From NCBI RefSeq assembly GCF_014641595.1, contig NZ_BMIA01000004.1, forward strand, positions 1 to 64,000: 64,000 nucleotides of DNA, in the 5' to 3' direction. Positions 1 to 8,599 of this stretch are shown one piece after another. This stretch comes from Dyadobacter endophyticus (GTDB lineage Bacteria > Bacteroidota > Bacteroidia > Cytophagales > Spirosomataceae). The translations under genes were made by a program, and so were the position numbers. The notes under the pieces are model-generated. The model saw only the letters and a list, made by a program, of their open reading frames with translations. It was not told where the DNA came from and did not search any database. Each line of letters starts with the position of its first letter. Position 1 is the stretch's first letter.

Positions 1-124
1 CATAAAAACATCACTGACCTGTATCCGCAACACTTTAACAAGGTTCACCAATTAACAAATACGTAGTTGATAGGCCGGATACGATACAATCATAGATGCT
101 AACCCGTACAAGCTGCACTTTAAA

Positions 125-820
125 ATGATAAAAGGGGAGAGAACCCCTATACTTTTTGAATCTGGTGGCGGACAAGATGCGTCACAATGGGATTCGATAG
201 CAACAATAGTGCATCAGCGTCTCAAAGCAACTGTTATTACGTATGACCGGGCAGGTTTTGGCCAAAGTAGCCTTGACACTTTGGGCTATACGATTCTTCG
301 GGAAATCAAAAGTCTTGAATCGGCTTTGCAAAAGTTTGGTTTCATAAACGAAAAGTTACTGCTGGTTGGACATTCATTGGGCGGCTTTTATAACAGAGTT
401 TATGCCGCTCGCCACTCCGATCAGGTGAAAGGGATTATCCTTGTTGATCCCAGGATACCATCCTACGGCGATATGCAATTTGCCAAACGATATTTTCAGA
501 GTATGAATCGAAAAGATTACGAATCTGAATATATGAGTTTGTATTATTTGCTGGCCAGAATGGAGAGTACCAGTGATTACGTCAGACAGGTCCCTTTACC
601 AACTAATATTCCTTTGCTAGATATTATGGCGGAAAATGGCCCTTTTGAAGAAAGTTTTGAAAATGAGCGATTCAAGGAAGATCAACGAAATTTGGTTAAA
701 GGGTATCCAAATCGAAGACTAATTGTTGCAAAAGGCAGCTCACACAATATACCCTTGGATAAACCAGCTATGATGATAGAACAAATTGTAGACTTCTATC
801 TAAGACACATTGATCAATGA
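125..820 (+). CDS. alpha/beta hydrolase, probably 5'-truncated
   Basis: The 231-residue product has an alpha/beta-hydrolase fold. A glycine-rich oxyanion region (ESGGG, about residues 12-16) is followed by YDRAGFG (40-46), the nucleophile elbow GHSLGG with Ser84, a strand ending LVDPR that may carry the acid, and a late histidine in GSSHNIP. The substrate is unknown. The reading frame stays open upstream of this ATG back to position 74 and encodes PYKLHFK directly before the Met, a stretch normally conserved in this family. In-frame stops at 68-73 cut it off and no other start codon is available. The gene therefore seems to have lost its N-terminus (leader and first strand) and may be inactive. 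No operon partner is visible. Confidence 0.75.
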   Translation: MIKGERTPILFESGGGQDASQWDSIATIVHQRLKATVITYDRAGFGQSSLDTLGYTILREIKSLESALQKFGFINEKLLLVGHSLGGFYNRVYAARHSDQVKGIILVDPRIPSYGDMQFAKRYFQSMNRKDYESEYMSLYYLLARMESTSDYVRQVPLPTNIPLLDIMAENGPFEESFENERFKEDQRNLVKGYPNRRLIVAKGSSHNIPLDKPAMMIEQIVDFYLRHIDQ

Positions 821-1028
821 ATTGTTCTATTTTGATTTTTCGCATAATAACCCCCGTTCTTTGCGACACTGTGCGCCGACTGGCAGGCCGGCCAAATCCG
901 GCTGAAAAGCGCCTCAAATAGCCGTCTTATGATTCAGTGTATCTACTCTTGGAGCATCATTTAAGTTAATAAGACAGAGGACTTCCTGGTATTGGTGATC
1001 TAAGCACATTGGCTTAATTAACTACCAC

Positions 1029-1586
1029 TCAGTCCACTCCAAAGCCAGATACAATTACGCGTTTTTCATCCTTGCTATTCGGATTTGACACAACTACTCC
1101 ATATTCACCGGATTTTAGGTGTCCCAAATCCAAAATATATGAAGAAGACCCATATTTGCTTCCATCAAACTTGATCATTTCTTTCGAGTTAGTGCGACTT
1201 TTCATAACTGTCCCAGAATTGTCCTTGCTAACTACAACCGTCCTTTTGTTCTTCTTTGCATTGAATTTGTAGATGGTTATGATACTCATGGGGTCGGAGT
1301 TATTATCAACTGCGCGCACTATGAGCATGATTTTTTCGGCCGGAGCAATCCTGGTTTGCGCTTTTCCGCCGTCGACTTCGAGTGAAAGGGCATTCCAGGA
1401 ATTCGAAGAGAACGACATTCCTGATGTGAAATTACCAATGGACTTATCGAGCTTAGAATAAGAGCTGTCAATTTTTATTATATATGACTCGCCAATGAAA
1501 TCGGGTTCTTTGATTTGTGCTTTTGCAAATAAGTTGAAAGCTAAAAAGAGGGTCGAGAAGAGGATAGCCACATATAGTTTTTTCAT
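1029..1586 (-). CDS. small secreted protein of unknown function
   Basis: The product is about 185 residues from the Met at 1586. This start is preferred over the one at 1613 because it gives a clean signal peptide: MKKL, a hydrophobic core (YVAILFSTLFLAFNLF), then AKAQ as a probable cleavage site. The mature part is polar and rich in Ser, Lys and Asn. No catalytic motif or known domain is recognised. It stands alone between the hydrolase and the end of the SOS operon. An exported, probably periplasmic or surface, protein of unknown role is the most that can be said. Confidence 0.55.
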   Translation of the reverse strand: MKKLYVAILFSTLFLAFNLFAKAQIKEPDFIGESYIIKIDSSYSKLDKSIGNFTSGMSFSSNSWNALSLEVDGGKAQTRIAPAEKIMLIVRAVDNNSDPMSIITIYKFNAKKNKRTVVVSKDNSGTVMKSRTNSKEMIKFDGSKYGSSSYILDLGHLKSGEYGVVVSNPNSKDEKRVIVSGFGVD

Positions 1587-1722
1587 CGTTCGTGTTAATA
1601 GCGTTTTATACATTTATAAATCAAATTGGCAGTCGTTACCAACACGTTTGGCTAATCACAGTTGACGGCGAAAGTGTTCTTACGTTGAATTACGTTGATG
1701 ACAGCTAGTGCTATATTCTTTG

Positions 1723-2547
1723 CTAGAACAGTGCCATCTGATTCGACAACTCATGATCGTCCCCCAGTGGCGGCAAATTTTCATACCTCCAAAACTCAAA
1801 CTTCGGCTTCCCATCCGGCCGCGGCTTCTTTCCCCTGACGCTAAAAACGGTATGAGCATCCAGCAGCTCTGAGGGCAAACAATAGTCAAAAACCGCTTTC
1901 ATATCATCATCGGAGAAATTCTCAGAAACCCAGAACTGTTCTAATTCGGGCGTCAGAAACAGCGGCATCCGGTGACGGAACTCGCCGTCGTTGTGGATGT
2001 TTGCCATCAGCTCGTTTGCCGGGCGGGTGAGCATCCCGAAGCTGCCAATCTGTATCTTTTCACCAGTTGGTCCGATCGACTCAAAGAGCTGATAAAGCCC
2101 GGGAAGGAACTGGATCTTACGGTCTTTGGGCCAGATGTAGTAGGGGACCTTCTGGGCCCAGCCCTGTATAGCGCGGTGCTCATAGGTTCCCGATACGGGG
2201 ATCAGGCAGCGGTTCGTGCGGAGCTTGTACCAGTAGGAGCGTTTATCCTCTAACACGCGCTCTGAGCGCATATCGGCCATCCGGATGCGCTTTTTCTTCC
2301 TTTCTACTGGGTCTTTTTCATAGACAGGATCCACCGACCATTCCATTTCAGAGAGAACCAGGTCACTGCCTTGCCGCGAGATGATCGGGTACTCAGGGAA
2401 GCCGAACGAAAGCACATGGTCGCCACCTGGCGCGATCAGGCTTACACGCTGATCTTTGACTTTGGGAAATATCTCTTTGGTCAGCTCAATATCGCTGTGA
2501 AGGGATATGTCGTAGCAAAGCTGACGCCGATGCAAGAATGAAATCAT
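1723..2547 (-). CDS. SRAP domain protein (HMCES/YedK family)
   Basis: SRAP proteins crosslink covalently to abasic sites in single-stranded DNA and protect them. This 274-residue protein has the family signatures CYDIS (Cys11), MRSERV (about 93-98), RCLIPVSGTYEH with Glu123, and HNDGEFRHRMP with His192. The active cysteine is normally residue 2, exposed by Met removal. Here the codon before Cys is CTT and the only available ATG adds ten residues, so the cysteine would need proteolytic exposure or the ancestral start was lost. The gene is last in the imuA-imuB-dnaE2 operon, 6 nt after the preceding gene, which fits a DNA-damage role. Confidence 0.88.
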   Translation of the reverse strand: MISFLHRRQLCYDISLHSDIELTKEIFPKVKDQRVSLIAPGGDHVLSFGFPEYPIISRQGSDLVLSEMEWSVDPVYEKDPVERKKKRIRMADMRSERVLEDKRSYWYKLRTNRCLIPVSGTYEHRAIQGWAQKVPYYIWPKDRKIQFLPGLYQLFESIGPTGEKIQIGSFGMLTRPANELMANIHNDGEFRHRMPLFLTPELEQFWVSENFSDDDMKAVFDYCLPSELLDAHTVFSVRGKKPRPDGKPKFEFWRYENLPPLGDDHELSNQMALF

Positions 2548-2553
2548 GGGTGC

Positions 2554-3030
2554 TTATTTTATCATTTCATAGGCGTCGAACTCATGCTCTGGCCCGTTAG
2601 CCGTCACAGTTGCTTTGAGCCTTCCGAATTTGAGATCCAGGTGAATGACGATCGCATCGTTGGAGGCGATAGGCATCCGGGCTTTGATGTAACATATCAT
2701 ATTTCGCTGGTACAATTTAATCATTTTCTTGCTCCATGATTCTTCCCGGAAGGTGCAAAGGAAAAGGCTGTATTTGGGGTCATTGATCAGGGAGGTGATC
2801 TTTTCGATATCGGCCGAGAGGCTCAGCAGCTTCCCTTCCTTTTCTGCCAGCTGGGCCGCATGGGCTTTCCCTGATTTTTCGTCCTTATAGGGTGTTGCCA
2901 TAAAGCCATGACCTTCCTTGATCCCCGGCCAGTTGAAGCGTTGCAGGACAATGAAGTGGTTGCCATGCTGGGTGATGCGCCGGATCATGGGCAGGTTCAG
3001 GATTTCGAAAGGGTTATAAGCGGCTACCAT
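2554..3030 (-). CDS. unknown protein in the mutagenesis operon
   Basis: This 158-residue soluble protein matches no domain I recognise. It has no signal peptide or membrane segment. It is mixed alpha/beta with basic patches and a Lys/Glu-rich helix around residues 50-75. The start codon lies 2 nt after the dnaE2 stop and the stop lies 6 nt before the SRAP gene, so it is almost certainly cotranscribed and translationally coupled with dnaE2. This position suggests an accessory role in damage tolerance (polymerase, ssDNA or clamp partner), which is inference from context only. Confidence 0.7.
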   Translation of the reverse strand: MVAAYNPFEILNLPMIRRITQHGNHFIVLQRFNWPGIKEGHGFMATPYKDEKSGKAHAAQLAEKEGKLLSLSADIEKITSLINDPKYSLFLCTFREESWSKKMIKLYQRNMICYIKARMPIASNDAIVIHLDLKFGRLKATVTANGPEHEFDAYEMIK

Positions 3031-3032
3031 GG

Positions 3033-6000
3033 TTAATGGAAGTTACGGCCAGAAGGAAATATTTCCAATTGCACGGGCTTCTTTCTGATCTGGGTTTTAC
3101 GGTTAACAGACTGGGAGACATATTCATCTTTTTCATCGGCGCGCGAGAGCGTCATCACGTCAGGATCTTCATCCTTCTGGTTGAGCTGTCGAAGCAATGG
3201 CGACATATCATAGCAGCGCCGGACGACCACATGGATCACTTCCCCTTCGATTTGTAGCTTTCCTTCCACCATCAAAAGCCGAGAGCGCAGGATTTCTTTT
3301 CTGAATTTCTCAAAAAGGCTCTGAAAGACTACCAGGTTGGCCACACCGGATTCGTCCTCGATGGTTATAAAGCAAACCCCACCGGCAGTGCCTGGCCGCT
3401 GGCGCACCAGCACTAGCCCTGCAACGCGCACAAACTGCCCGTCGCGAAATTTGGATAGGTCCGCCGTTGGTACCGCCCGTTTCGCAGCGAGCTCACTACG
3501 GACGAAGCTGACCGGGTGCGCTTTTAGTGAAAGCGAGGTTGACATATAATCCTGGACGACATGCTCTGAAAGCGATAGTTTGGGCAGCTCGACTGGGGCC
3601 TCGAACTCGCTGGCTGACTGTTGACCTTTAAAAACGCCCATCGGCCGGTCGGAGAGCGCTGACGCTTCCCACATGGCCTGCCGCCTGTCCATGCCCATCG
3701 ATCGGAAAGCGTCCGCATCCGCGAGCCTTTCCAGCGCCCCTTGCGATACGCCGGCATCACGCATCAGGTGGATGGCCGTGTAAGGCGTGGTGCGGCCAGC
3801 GACCAAAGCGGCGACATCCTGCTCAGAAAGCCCTTTGACCTGACGAAAGCCGAGCCTGACGGCCCTATATTTCCCTTCTGGTTCTTCGAGCGTGTTATCC
3901 CACTGGGAAATGTTCACATCCACGGGCCGGACCTTCACCCCATGCTTTTGGGCATCGATCACAATCTGGGAAGGCTGGTAAAAGCCCATCGGCTGAGAGT
4001 TCAACAGCGCTGTCGCAAACACATCGGGATAATAGCATTTCATCCAACTGGAAACATAGACCAAAAGCGCGAAGCTGGCCGCGTGGCTTTCAGGAAACCC
4101 GTAGCTACCAAAACCTTCCAGCTGCTTAAAGATCCGGCGCGCATACTCTTCCGTATAGCCCCGACCGGTCATGCCGTCAATCAGCTTCTTTTCAAACTGG
4201 GTGACAAGCCCACTCAGCTTAAAAGTCGCCATACTGCGCCTGAGCTTATCGGCTTCTGCAGGGGTGAAGCCAGCGGCTACGATCGCGATTTTCATGGCCT
4301 GCTCCTGAAACAATGGCACGCCCAGCGTCCGGCCTAAAATATCTTCCAGCTCCTTGGAAGGATATTCGACCGGCTCTTCGCCGTTTCGCCTTCTCAAATA
4401 CGGGTGCACCATATCCCCCTGGATCGGGCCGGGCCGGACAATAGCCACTTCGATGACCAGGTCATAAAAGTTCTGCGGCCTGAGCCTGGGCAGCATCGAC
4501 TGCTGCGCCCTGCTTTCGATCTGAAAGACCCCGATCGTATCGGCATGCGAGATCATCTCATAGACGACCGGGTCATCCTGCGGCACAGTGGCTAGCGTAT
4601 AGGTTTTTCCGTAATGCTCTTTTAAAAGGTCAAAGCCTTTGCGGATGCAGGTTAGCATGCCCAGGGCGAGCACGTCTATTTTCAGAAACCCTAGCGTGTC
4701 GATATCGTCTTTGTTCCATTCGATATTGGTCCGGTCTTCCATCCTCGCGTTAATGATGGGGCATAGGTCTGTGATCTTGCCCTGGGTGATCACAAACCCG
4801 CCTGTGTGCTGGCCCAGCTGGCGCGGAAAGCCCATAAACTGCTTGGTCAGGTCGAGCACCTTCAAAAGGTGCGGGTCGTTTGCATTAAAACCTTGGTCCG
4901 AAATACGTTTTCCTTCAAACCACTCGTCGGTAAACTCCCAGATCGAGCTGGAAAGCTTGTTGATGGCATCGACGGACATCCCCATCGCTTTTGCCACATC
5001 GCGGACCGCGCCCTTCTGGTGCAGCTGGGTGACAGTGGCCACGATCGCTGAGCGGTCGCGGCCATATTTCTGGTAGATGTATTGGATCACTTCTTCCCGC
5101 CGCTCATGCTCAAAATCCACGTCGATATCCGGCGGCTCGTTACGGGCTGATGAAATGAAGCGCTCAAAGAGCAGATCAAACTTGGTAGGGTCAACGCTGG
5201 TGATGCCAAGACAGAAGCAGACCGTCGAGTTGGCCGCTGAGCCGCGCCCCTGGCACAGGATGCCGCGCTCACGGGCGAAGCGGACGATATCATATACCGT
5301 CAGAAAGTATGCGGCATAATCCATCTCGGCCACAAATTTGAGCTCATGCTCGATCGCGCTGGCTACTTTCTCTGGCACCGGCTCCCCGTAAAAATCCCTG
5401 GCACCTTTCCAGGCCAGGTAGGTGAGCTCCTCTTGCGGGCTCCGGTCGCCGCCGGTGATCTCTTCGGGGTAGACGTATTGCAGCGTGTCCAGCGAGAAGG
5501 TGCAGGCATCGGCTATTTCCTGTGTGCGCCTGATCGCGTCCGGAAAACCGCGGAAGATCCGGAGCATCTCTGCCTGGTCTTTCAGGTAACGCTCCGCGTT
5601 CTGGTGCAGCCGGAAGCCGGCATTGTAGATCGTGCATTTCTCACGCACGCAGGTGACGATGTCTTGCAGCTGGCGGCGTTCGGGGTGATGGTAATGCACA
5701 TCGTTGGTCGCCACCAGCGGAACATCCAGGCGCTTGGCGATTTCAGACAGCCGGAAGAACTTCTTAACATCGCTTTCCACATAGGAGCGGGTAGCGGCCA
5801 GGTAAAGCTCACTGCCCAGCTCACTTCTGTATTCACGGAGCGCCCTTTCAAAACCCGGATCAAACTCAAAGGATGCATTCAGCGTCACCGGGGCGACGGC
5901 AACAAACTTCATTCCTTCGGCATGCTCGTATACATCCCTTCGGTAGAGATCACATTTTCCCTTTTCGGTCCTTCGGTTGCCTAGCGATAACAGCGCTGAA

Positions 6001-6263
6001 AGCCGGGCGTAGCCGGGCTTATCGGTAGGGTAGGCGAGTAGACTGGGCCCATCAATGAGATCGAGCCGCGCGGCTGGGATAATCTCAAAGCCTTTGCCGC
6101 GAGCGGCCGAATGCGCGCGCACGATCCCTGCCAGCGTATTCCGGTCAGTGATGGCTATTTTCTTGTAGCCATAGTGGATCGCCTGATCAACGAGCTCTTC
6201 GGGATGCGAAGCGCCGCGAAGAAAGCTGAAATTGCTGGTTACCTGTAATTCGGTGTACTGCAT
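3033..6263 (-). CDS. dnaE2: error-prone DNA polymerase III alpha subunit DnaE2 (ImuC)
   Basis: This 1076-residue C-family polymerase performs translesion synthesis with ImuB. An N-terminal PHP domain (about 1-250) carries the DnaE2-type segment TDRNTLAG (39-46). The palm has GRGSAANS (339-346) and catalytic aspartates Asp381 and Asp383 in PPDIDVDF, with Asp530 in LKIDVLALG. A helix-hairpin-helix region and a C-terminal OB fold (about 960-1040, IEDESGVANLVVF) follow. The length is typical of DnaE2, shorter than replicative DnaE1. It starts 15 nt after imuB and is coupled to the next gene. Expression is expected to be SOS-inducible through the divergent HTH-S24 repressor. Confidence 0.97.
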   Translation of the reverse strand: MQYTELQVTSNFSFLRGASHPEELVDQAIHYGYKKIAITDRNTLAGIVRAHSAARGKGFEIIPAARLDLIDGPSLLAYPTDKPGYARLSALLSLGNRRTEKGKCDLYRRDVYEHAEGMKFVAVAPVTLNASFEFDPGFERALREYRSELGSELYLAATRSYVESDVKKFFRLSEIAKRLDVPLVATNDVHYHHPERRQLQDIVTCVREKCTIYNAGFRLHQNAERYLKDQAEMLRIFRGFPDAIRRTQEIADACTFSLDTLQYVYPEEITGGDRSPQEELTYLAWKGARDFYGEPVPEKVASAIEHELKFVAEMDYAAYFLTVYDIVRFARERGILCQGRGSAANSTVCFCLGITSVDPTKFDLLFERFISSARNEPPDIDVDFEHERREEVIQYIYQKYGRDRSAIVATVTQLHQKGAVRDVAKAMGMSVDAINKLSSSIWEFTDEWFEGKRISDQGFNANDPHLLKVLDLTKQFMGFPRQLGQHTGGFVITQGKITDLCPIINARMEDRTNIEWNKDDIDTLGFLKIDVLALGMLTCIRKGFDLLKEHYGKTYTLATVPQDDPVVYEMISHADTIGVFQIESRAQQSMLPRLRPQNFYDLVIEVAIVRPGPIQGDMVHPYLRRRNGEEPVEYPSKELEDILGRTLGVPLFQEQAMKIAIVAAGFTPAEADKLRRSMATFKLSGLVTQFEKKLIDGMTGRGYTEEYARRIFKQLEGFGSYGFPESHAASFALLVYVSSWMKCYYPDVFATALLNSQPMGFYQPSQIVIDAQKHGVKVRPVDVNISQWDNTLEEPEGKYRAVRLGFRQVKGLSEQDVAALVAGRTTPYTAIHLMRDAGVSQGALERLADADAFRSMGMDRRQAMWEASALSDRPMGVFKGQQSASEFEAPVELPKLSLSEHVVQDYMSTSLSLKAHPVSFVRSELAAKRAVPTADLSKFRDGQFVRVAGLVLVRQRPGTAGGVCFITIEDESGVANLVVFQSLFEKFRKEILRSRLLMVEGKLQIEGEVIHVVVRRCYDMSPLLRQLNQKDEDPDVMTLSRADEKDEYVSQSVNRKTQIRKKPVQLEIFPSGRNFH

Positions 6264-6278
6264 GAGGTCGGGAAGGTT

Positions 6279-7778
6279 TTATGCGAAAAAGCCGTGGATG
6301 AACCACTCGGCGCTGAGCTCTTCATTGTAGTGGCCGAGCCGGAAGATCCAGTAGCGGCCTCCCTGCTCGTCTTCGACCGCGTAGTAGTCGCGGTGCATCC
6401 CATCATCAATCCACCATTCCTGCTCGATCCGGTTAGGCCCGTCCGCTTTCTTGATCCGGTGGATATCCCCTTTATAGCGGAACAGCATAGGCGGGTAATC
6501 CGGTACCGGGGCAGATACGATGATCCGTTCGGGCTCGGCCAGCAACTGCACCGGCCGGTGTTGGTCGGTCCGCCATTCTATCTCGGGCTGGTCGTTAAGT
6601 GTTGTGGCCTCAGTGATCGCGCGCTCCGGCCAGTGATGCTGAGCCGGAAGGTAGCGGTGGATGACGCCCGTGCCCGCGCGGGCGCTGAGCCGGTCGATCA
6701 GCTCTGCGATTCGCGTGATCTTATTGCCGCTGCTTAAATCCCAGAGCGTTTCTTGCGCGTTTGCCAACGGCTCAACTACCGGGGCTTCCATCACAAAAAG
6801 CTCAATGCCCAGGGCAGGCTCGATGCTGGCAATTTTCAGCTCAAAGAGCTTGAACATATGGGAGGCGCTACATGAGGGCCCACTGGTGCCGATCTGGACC
6901 TGCTGGATCTCGCCGTCGATCCGGTAGCAGCGTAGCACGGCCTGTCTGGCTCCCTTGCCGTCTTTGACCAGGCGTTCACAGAGTTTTTCCAGAAGCTTCT
7001 GGATGGCTATCTCGATGCCTGCCGCGGTCTGGATCGGTTCCAGGCTGGAAAGCCGCTCCTGATAGGGCTCGGCAGGGCACACCGGCTCAAAGGCCTCATG
7101 CATGGTGCCTAGCGCTTTGCCGATCTGGTCGAGCGTGGCCTGGCCGAACCTTCGGCGAAGCACCGATGGCGGCATGTAGATAAAGCTTTTGATCTGGTAA
7201 AGCCCCAGCTTCTGCATTTTCTCGATAACCGCAGCTTCCAGCCGCAATGCATGTGGCGGCAGCTGCAAGAGTGCTGACAGCTGCTCGCCTGGCGGGATGA
7301 TCGGGAAAGCGCGAGAGTAGCGCGAAACTGCCCAGGCCGCCCCGATCGTGTCGGCCATCGCGGTCCGGACATCATAGCCTGAGGCTTTGAGCCGGGTTGC
7401 AATATCTTTCAGGTAAGCTGCCTCGCTACCCCACAGGTGCGCACAGCCCGTTGCGTCCAGGATCAATCCGTCGGGCAGGTCAATGGCTACCAGCGGCGAG
7501 TAGCGGATGGCCCATTCGGCCAGAGCGTGCAACAGCTTTTCGGGTAAGCTAGGATCGTAATCCAGCACTTCCAGCTCAGGCTGTACTGCGCGCGCGTCGG
7601 CGAGCACCATGCCCACTTCAATTCCCAATTTCAAAGCATCGCGGCTGGATGCTTTCACCACCATCCGGTTACGCTCTTTGGCGGCAAGCACAAAGGGTTT
7701 GCCATCCAGCTCCGGCCGGATGAGCAGCACGCGGTCAACCAAAAGGTGCCTAAGCCATATCGCCACATATCTTTTCAT
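6279..7778 (-). CDS. imuB: ImuB, catalytically dead Y-family polymerase
   Basis: In characterised ImuABC systems ImuB is the hub that links DnaE2 and ImuA to the sliding clamp. The 499-residue protein aligns along the Y-family fold, starting MKRYVAIWL. The acidic catalytic residues are absent: the first motif reads AIWLRHLLVD instead of a DMD-type motif, and the second reads LILDATG (105-111) where active polymerases have S-x-DE. A conserved ImuB-type segment RPVQLLAEPERI occurs in the C-terminal half. It lies 14 nt downstream of imuA and 15 nt upstream of dnaE2. Confidence 0.95.
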   Translation of the reverse strand: MKRYVAIWLRHLLVDRVLLIRPELDGKPFVLAAKERNRMVVKASSRDALKLGIEVGMVLADARAVQPELEVLDYDPSLPEKLLHALAEWAIRYSPLVAIDLPDGLILDATGCAHLWGSEAAYLKDIATRLKASGYDVRTAMADTIGAAWAVSRYSRAFPIIPPGEQLSALLQLPPHALRLEAAVIEKMQKLGLYQIKSFIYMPPSVLRRRFGQATLDQIGKALGTMHEAFEPVCPAEPYQERLSSLEPIQTAAGIEIAIQKLLEKLCERLVKDGKGARQAVLRCYRIDGEIQQVQIGTSGPSCSASHMFKLFELKIASIEPALGIELFVMEAPVVEPLANAQETLWDLSSGNKITRIAELIDRLSARAGTGVIHRYLPAQHHWPERAITEATTLNDQPEIEWRTDQHRPVQLLAEPERIIVSAPVPDYPPMLFRYKGDIHRIKKADGPNRIEQEWWIDDGMHRDYYAVEDEQGGRYWIFRLGHYNEELSAEWFIHGFFA

Positions 7779-7792
7779 CTTCCCAAGCAGCT

Positions 7793-8530
7793 TTATCCGG
7801 CCTTTGATATGTACTGGTGAAAAGAAACAGATTCGTCTATCAGCTCAAAGCTGCCATCACGGAATTCGAGCGGCCAGCTGCCTGGCTCGCCGTTACGTAC
7901 TTTCTCGACCTGTACCTGCCAGCGCGGAAATCCGATGCCGGGAAGCACGTGGTCTGTTACGCCCGGAAGCGGGCTGATCCGCCAGCGGCAGACGGCTGCA
8001 ACCGGGTTTGAAAGGCGAGGGGATACCCTATGTAAAAGGCCAGTCACCTTGCTTTCTTCGGCGGTAAGCTGTAATCTTCTCGATTCGGTCAGGTTCAATT
8101 CCTTGATCTCGCCGATGACTGCTGAGAGCGCATCGCATTTAAGCGCTTCCTCGATCGCCCACAACAGGTCTTTGTCCTTTTTCAAATCGACAAAGATTAC
8201 CCGGTCGGGAGATACACCGAACTGGCTCAATCCGAACGGGTAAACTGTGCGGCGCGTGCCGAGCCAAAGGCAGAGCCCGTCTTGTTTCATCATCTTACCG
8301 GCCAGCGCGGCCATAAAGCCGGAGGTGGCGGCAGTCTGCTCAGCGGACTGGCTGATAAACTCATGCATCCCCACGCGGGGGAACACCCCTTGCGGAAAGG
8401 CTTTCATTACGGGCCCAAGGCCAAAGTCGTCTTGTTTTACGCCCAACGCCGGCGCACGGAAGCCCTGCAAAGCGGCGATATCGCTTCTGAGCCTGGCAAC
8501 CAGCTCACTTTTTTTCAATGCAGTTTCCAT
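7793..8530 (-). CDS. imuA: ImuA, RecA-like mutasome protein
   Basis: This 245-residue protein of the ImuA/SulA-like group has a degenerate RecA-type core. Strands such as LCLWLGTRRTVYPFG and PDRVIFVDLKKDKDLLWAIEEAL correspond to the RecA beta-sheet, but no good Walker A loop is present. ImuA is required with ImuB for DnaE2-dependent mutagenesis and modulates RecA in other species. It is the first gene of the five-gene leftward operon; its ATG at 8530 faces the divergent repressor gene across 69 bp that contain a dyad operator. Confidence 0.93.
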   Translation of the reverse strand: METALKKSELVARLRSDIAALQGFRAPALGVKQDDFGLGPVMKAFPQGVFPRVGMHEFISQSAEQTAATSGFMAALAGKMMKQDGLCLWLGTRRTVYPFGLSQFGVSPDRVIFVDLKKDKDLLWAIEEALKCDALSAVIGEIKELNLTESRRLQLTAEESKVTGLLHRVSPRLSNPVAAVCRWRISPLPGVTDHVLPGIGFPRWQVQVEKVRNGEPGSWPLEFRDGSFELIDESVSFHQYISKAG

Positions 8531-8546
8531 AATACTAATGTTTTTA

Positions 8547-8574
8547 TATCTTTGGTATTGTTAGTACCATTGAT
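8547..8574 (+). promoter_or_regulatory. promoter and operator dyad of the HTH-S24 repressor
   Basis: A perfect Bacteroidota -7 box TATCTTTG lies at 8547-8554, pointing at the repressor gene. Overlapping it is an imperfect dyad with arms ATCTTTGGTA (8548-8557) and TACCATTGAT (8565-8574), 8 of 10 positions paired, 7-nt spacer. The inner arms TGGTA/TACCA are perfect. A second TTAGTA half-site occurs inverted at 8533-8538 (TACTAA). Binding here would block both the repressor gene and imuA. Confidence 0.6.
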
Positions 8575-8599
8575 GTGATTTCAATAATAACATTATGCC

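Noticed and set aside
3036..7977. Many long ORFs antisense or out of frame within dnaE2, imuB and imuA
   Set aside because: They are shadows of high-GC coding sequence. They lack family motifs and overlap confidently identified genes.
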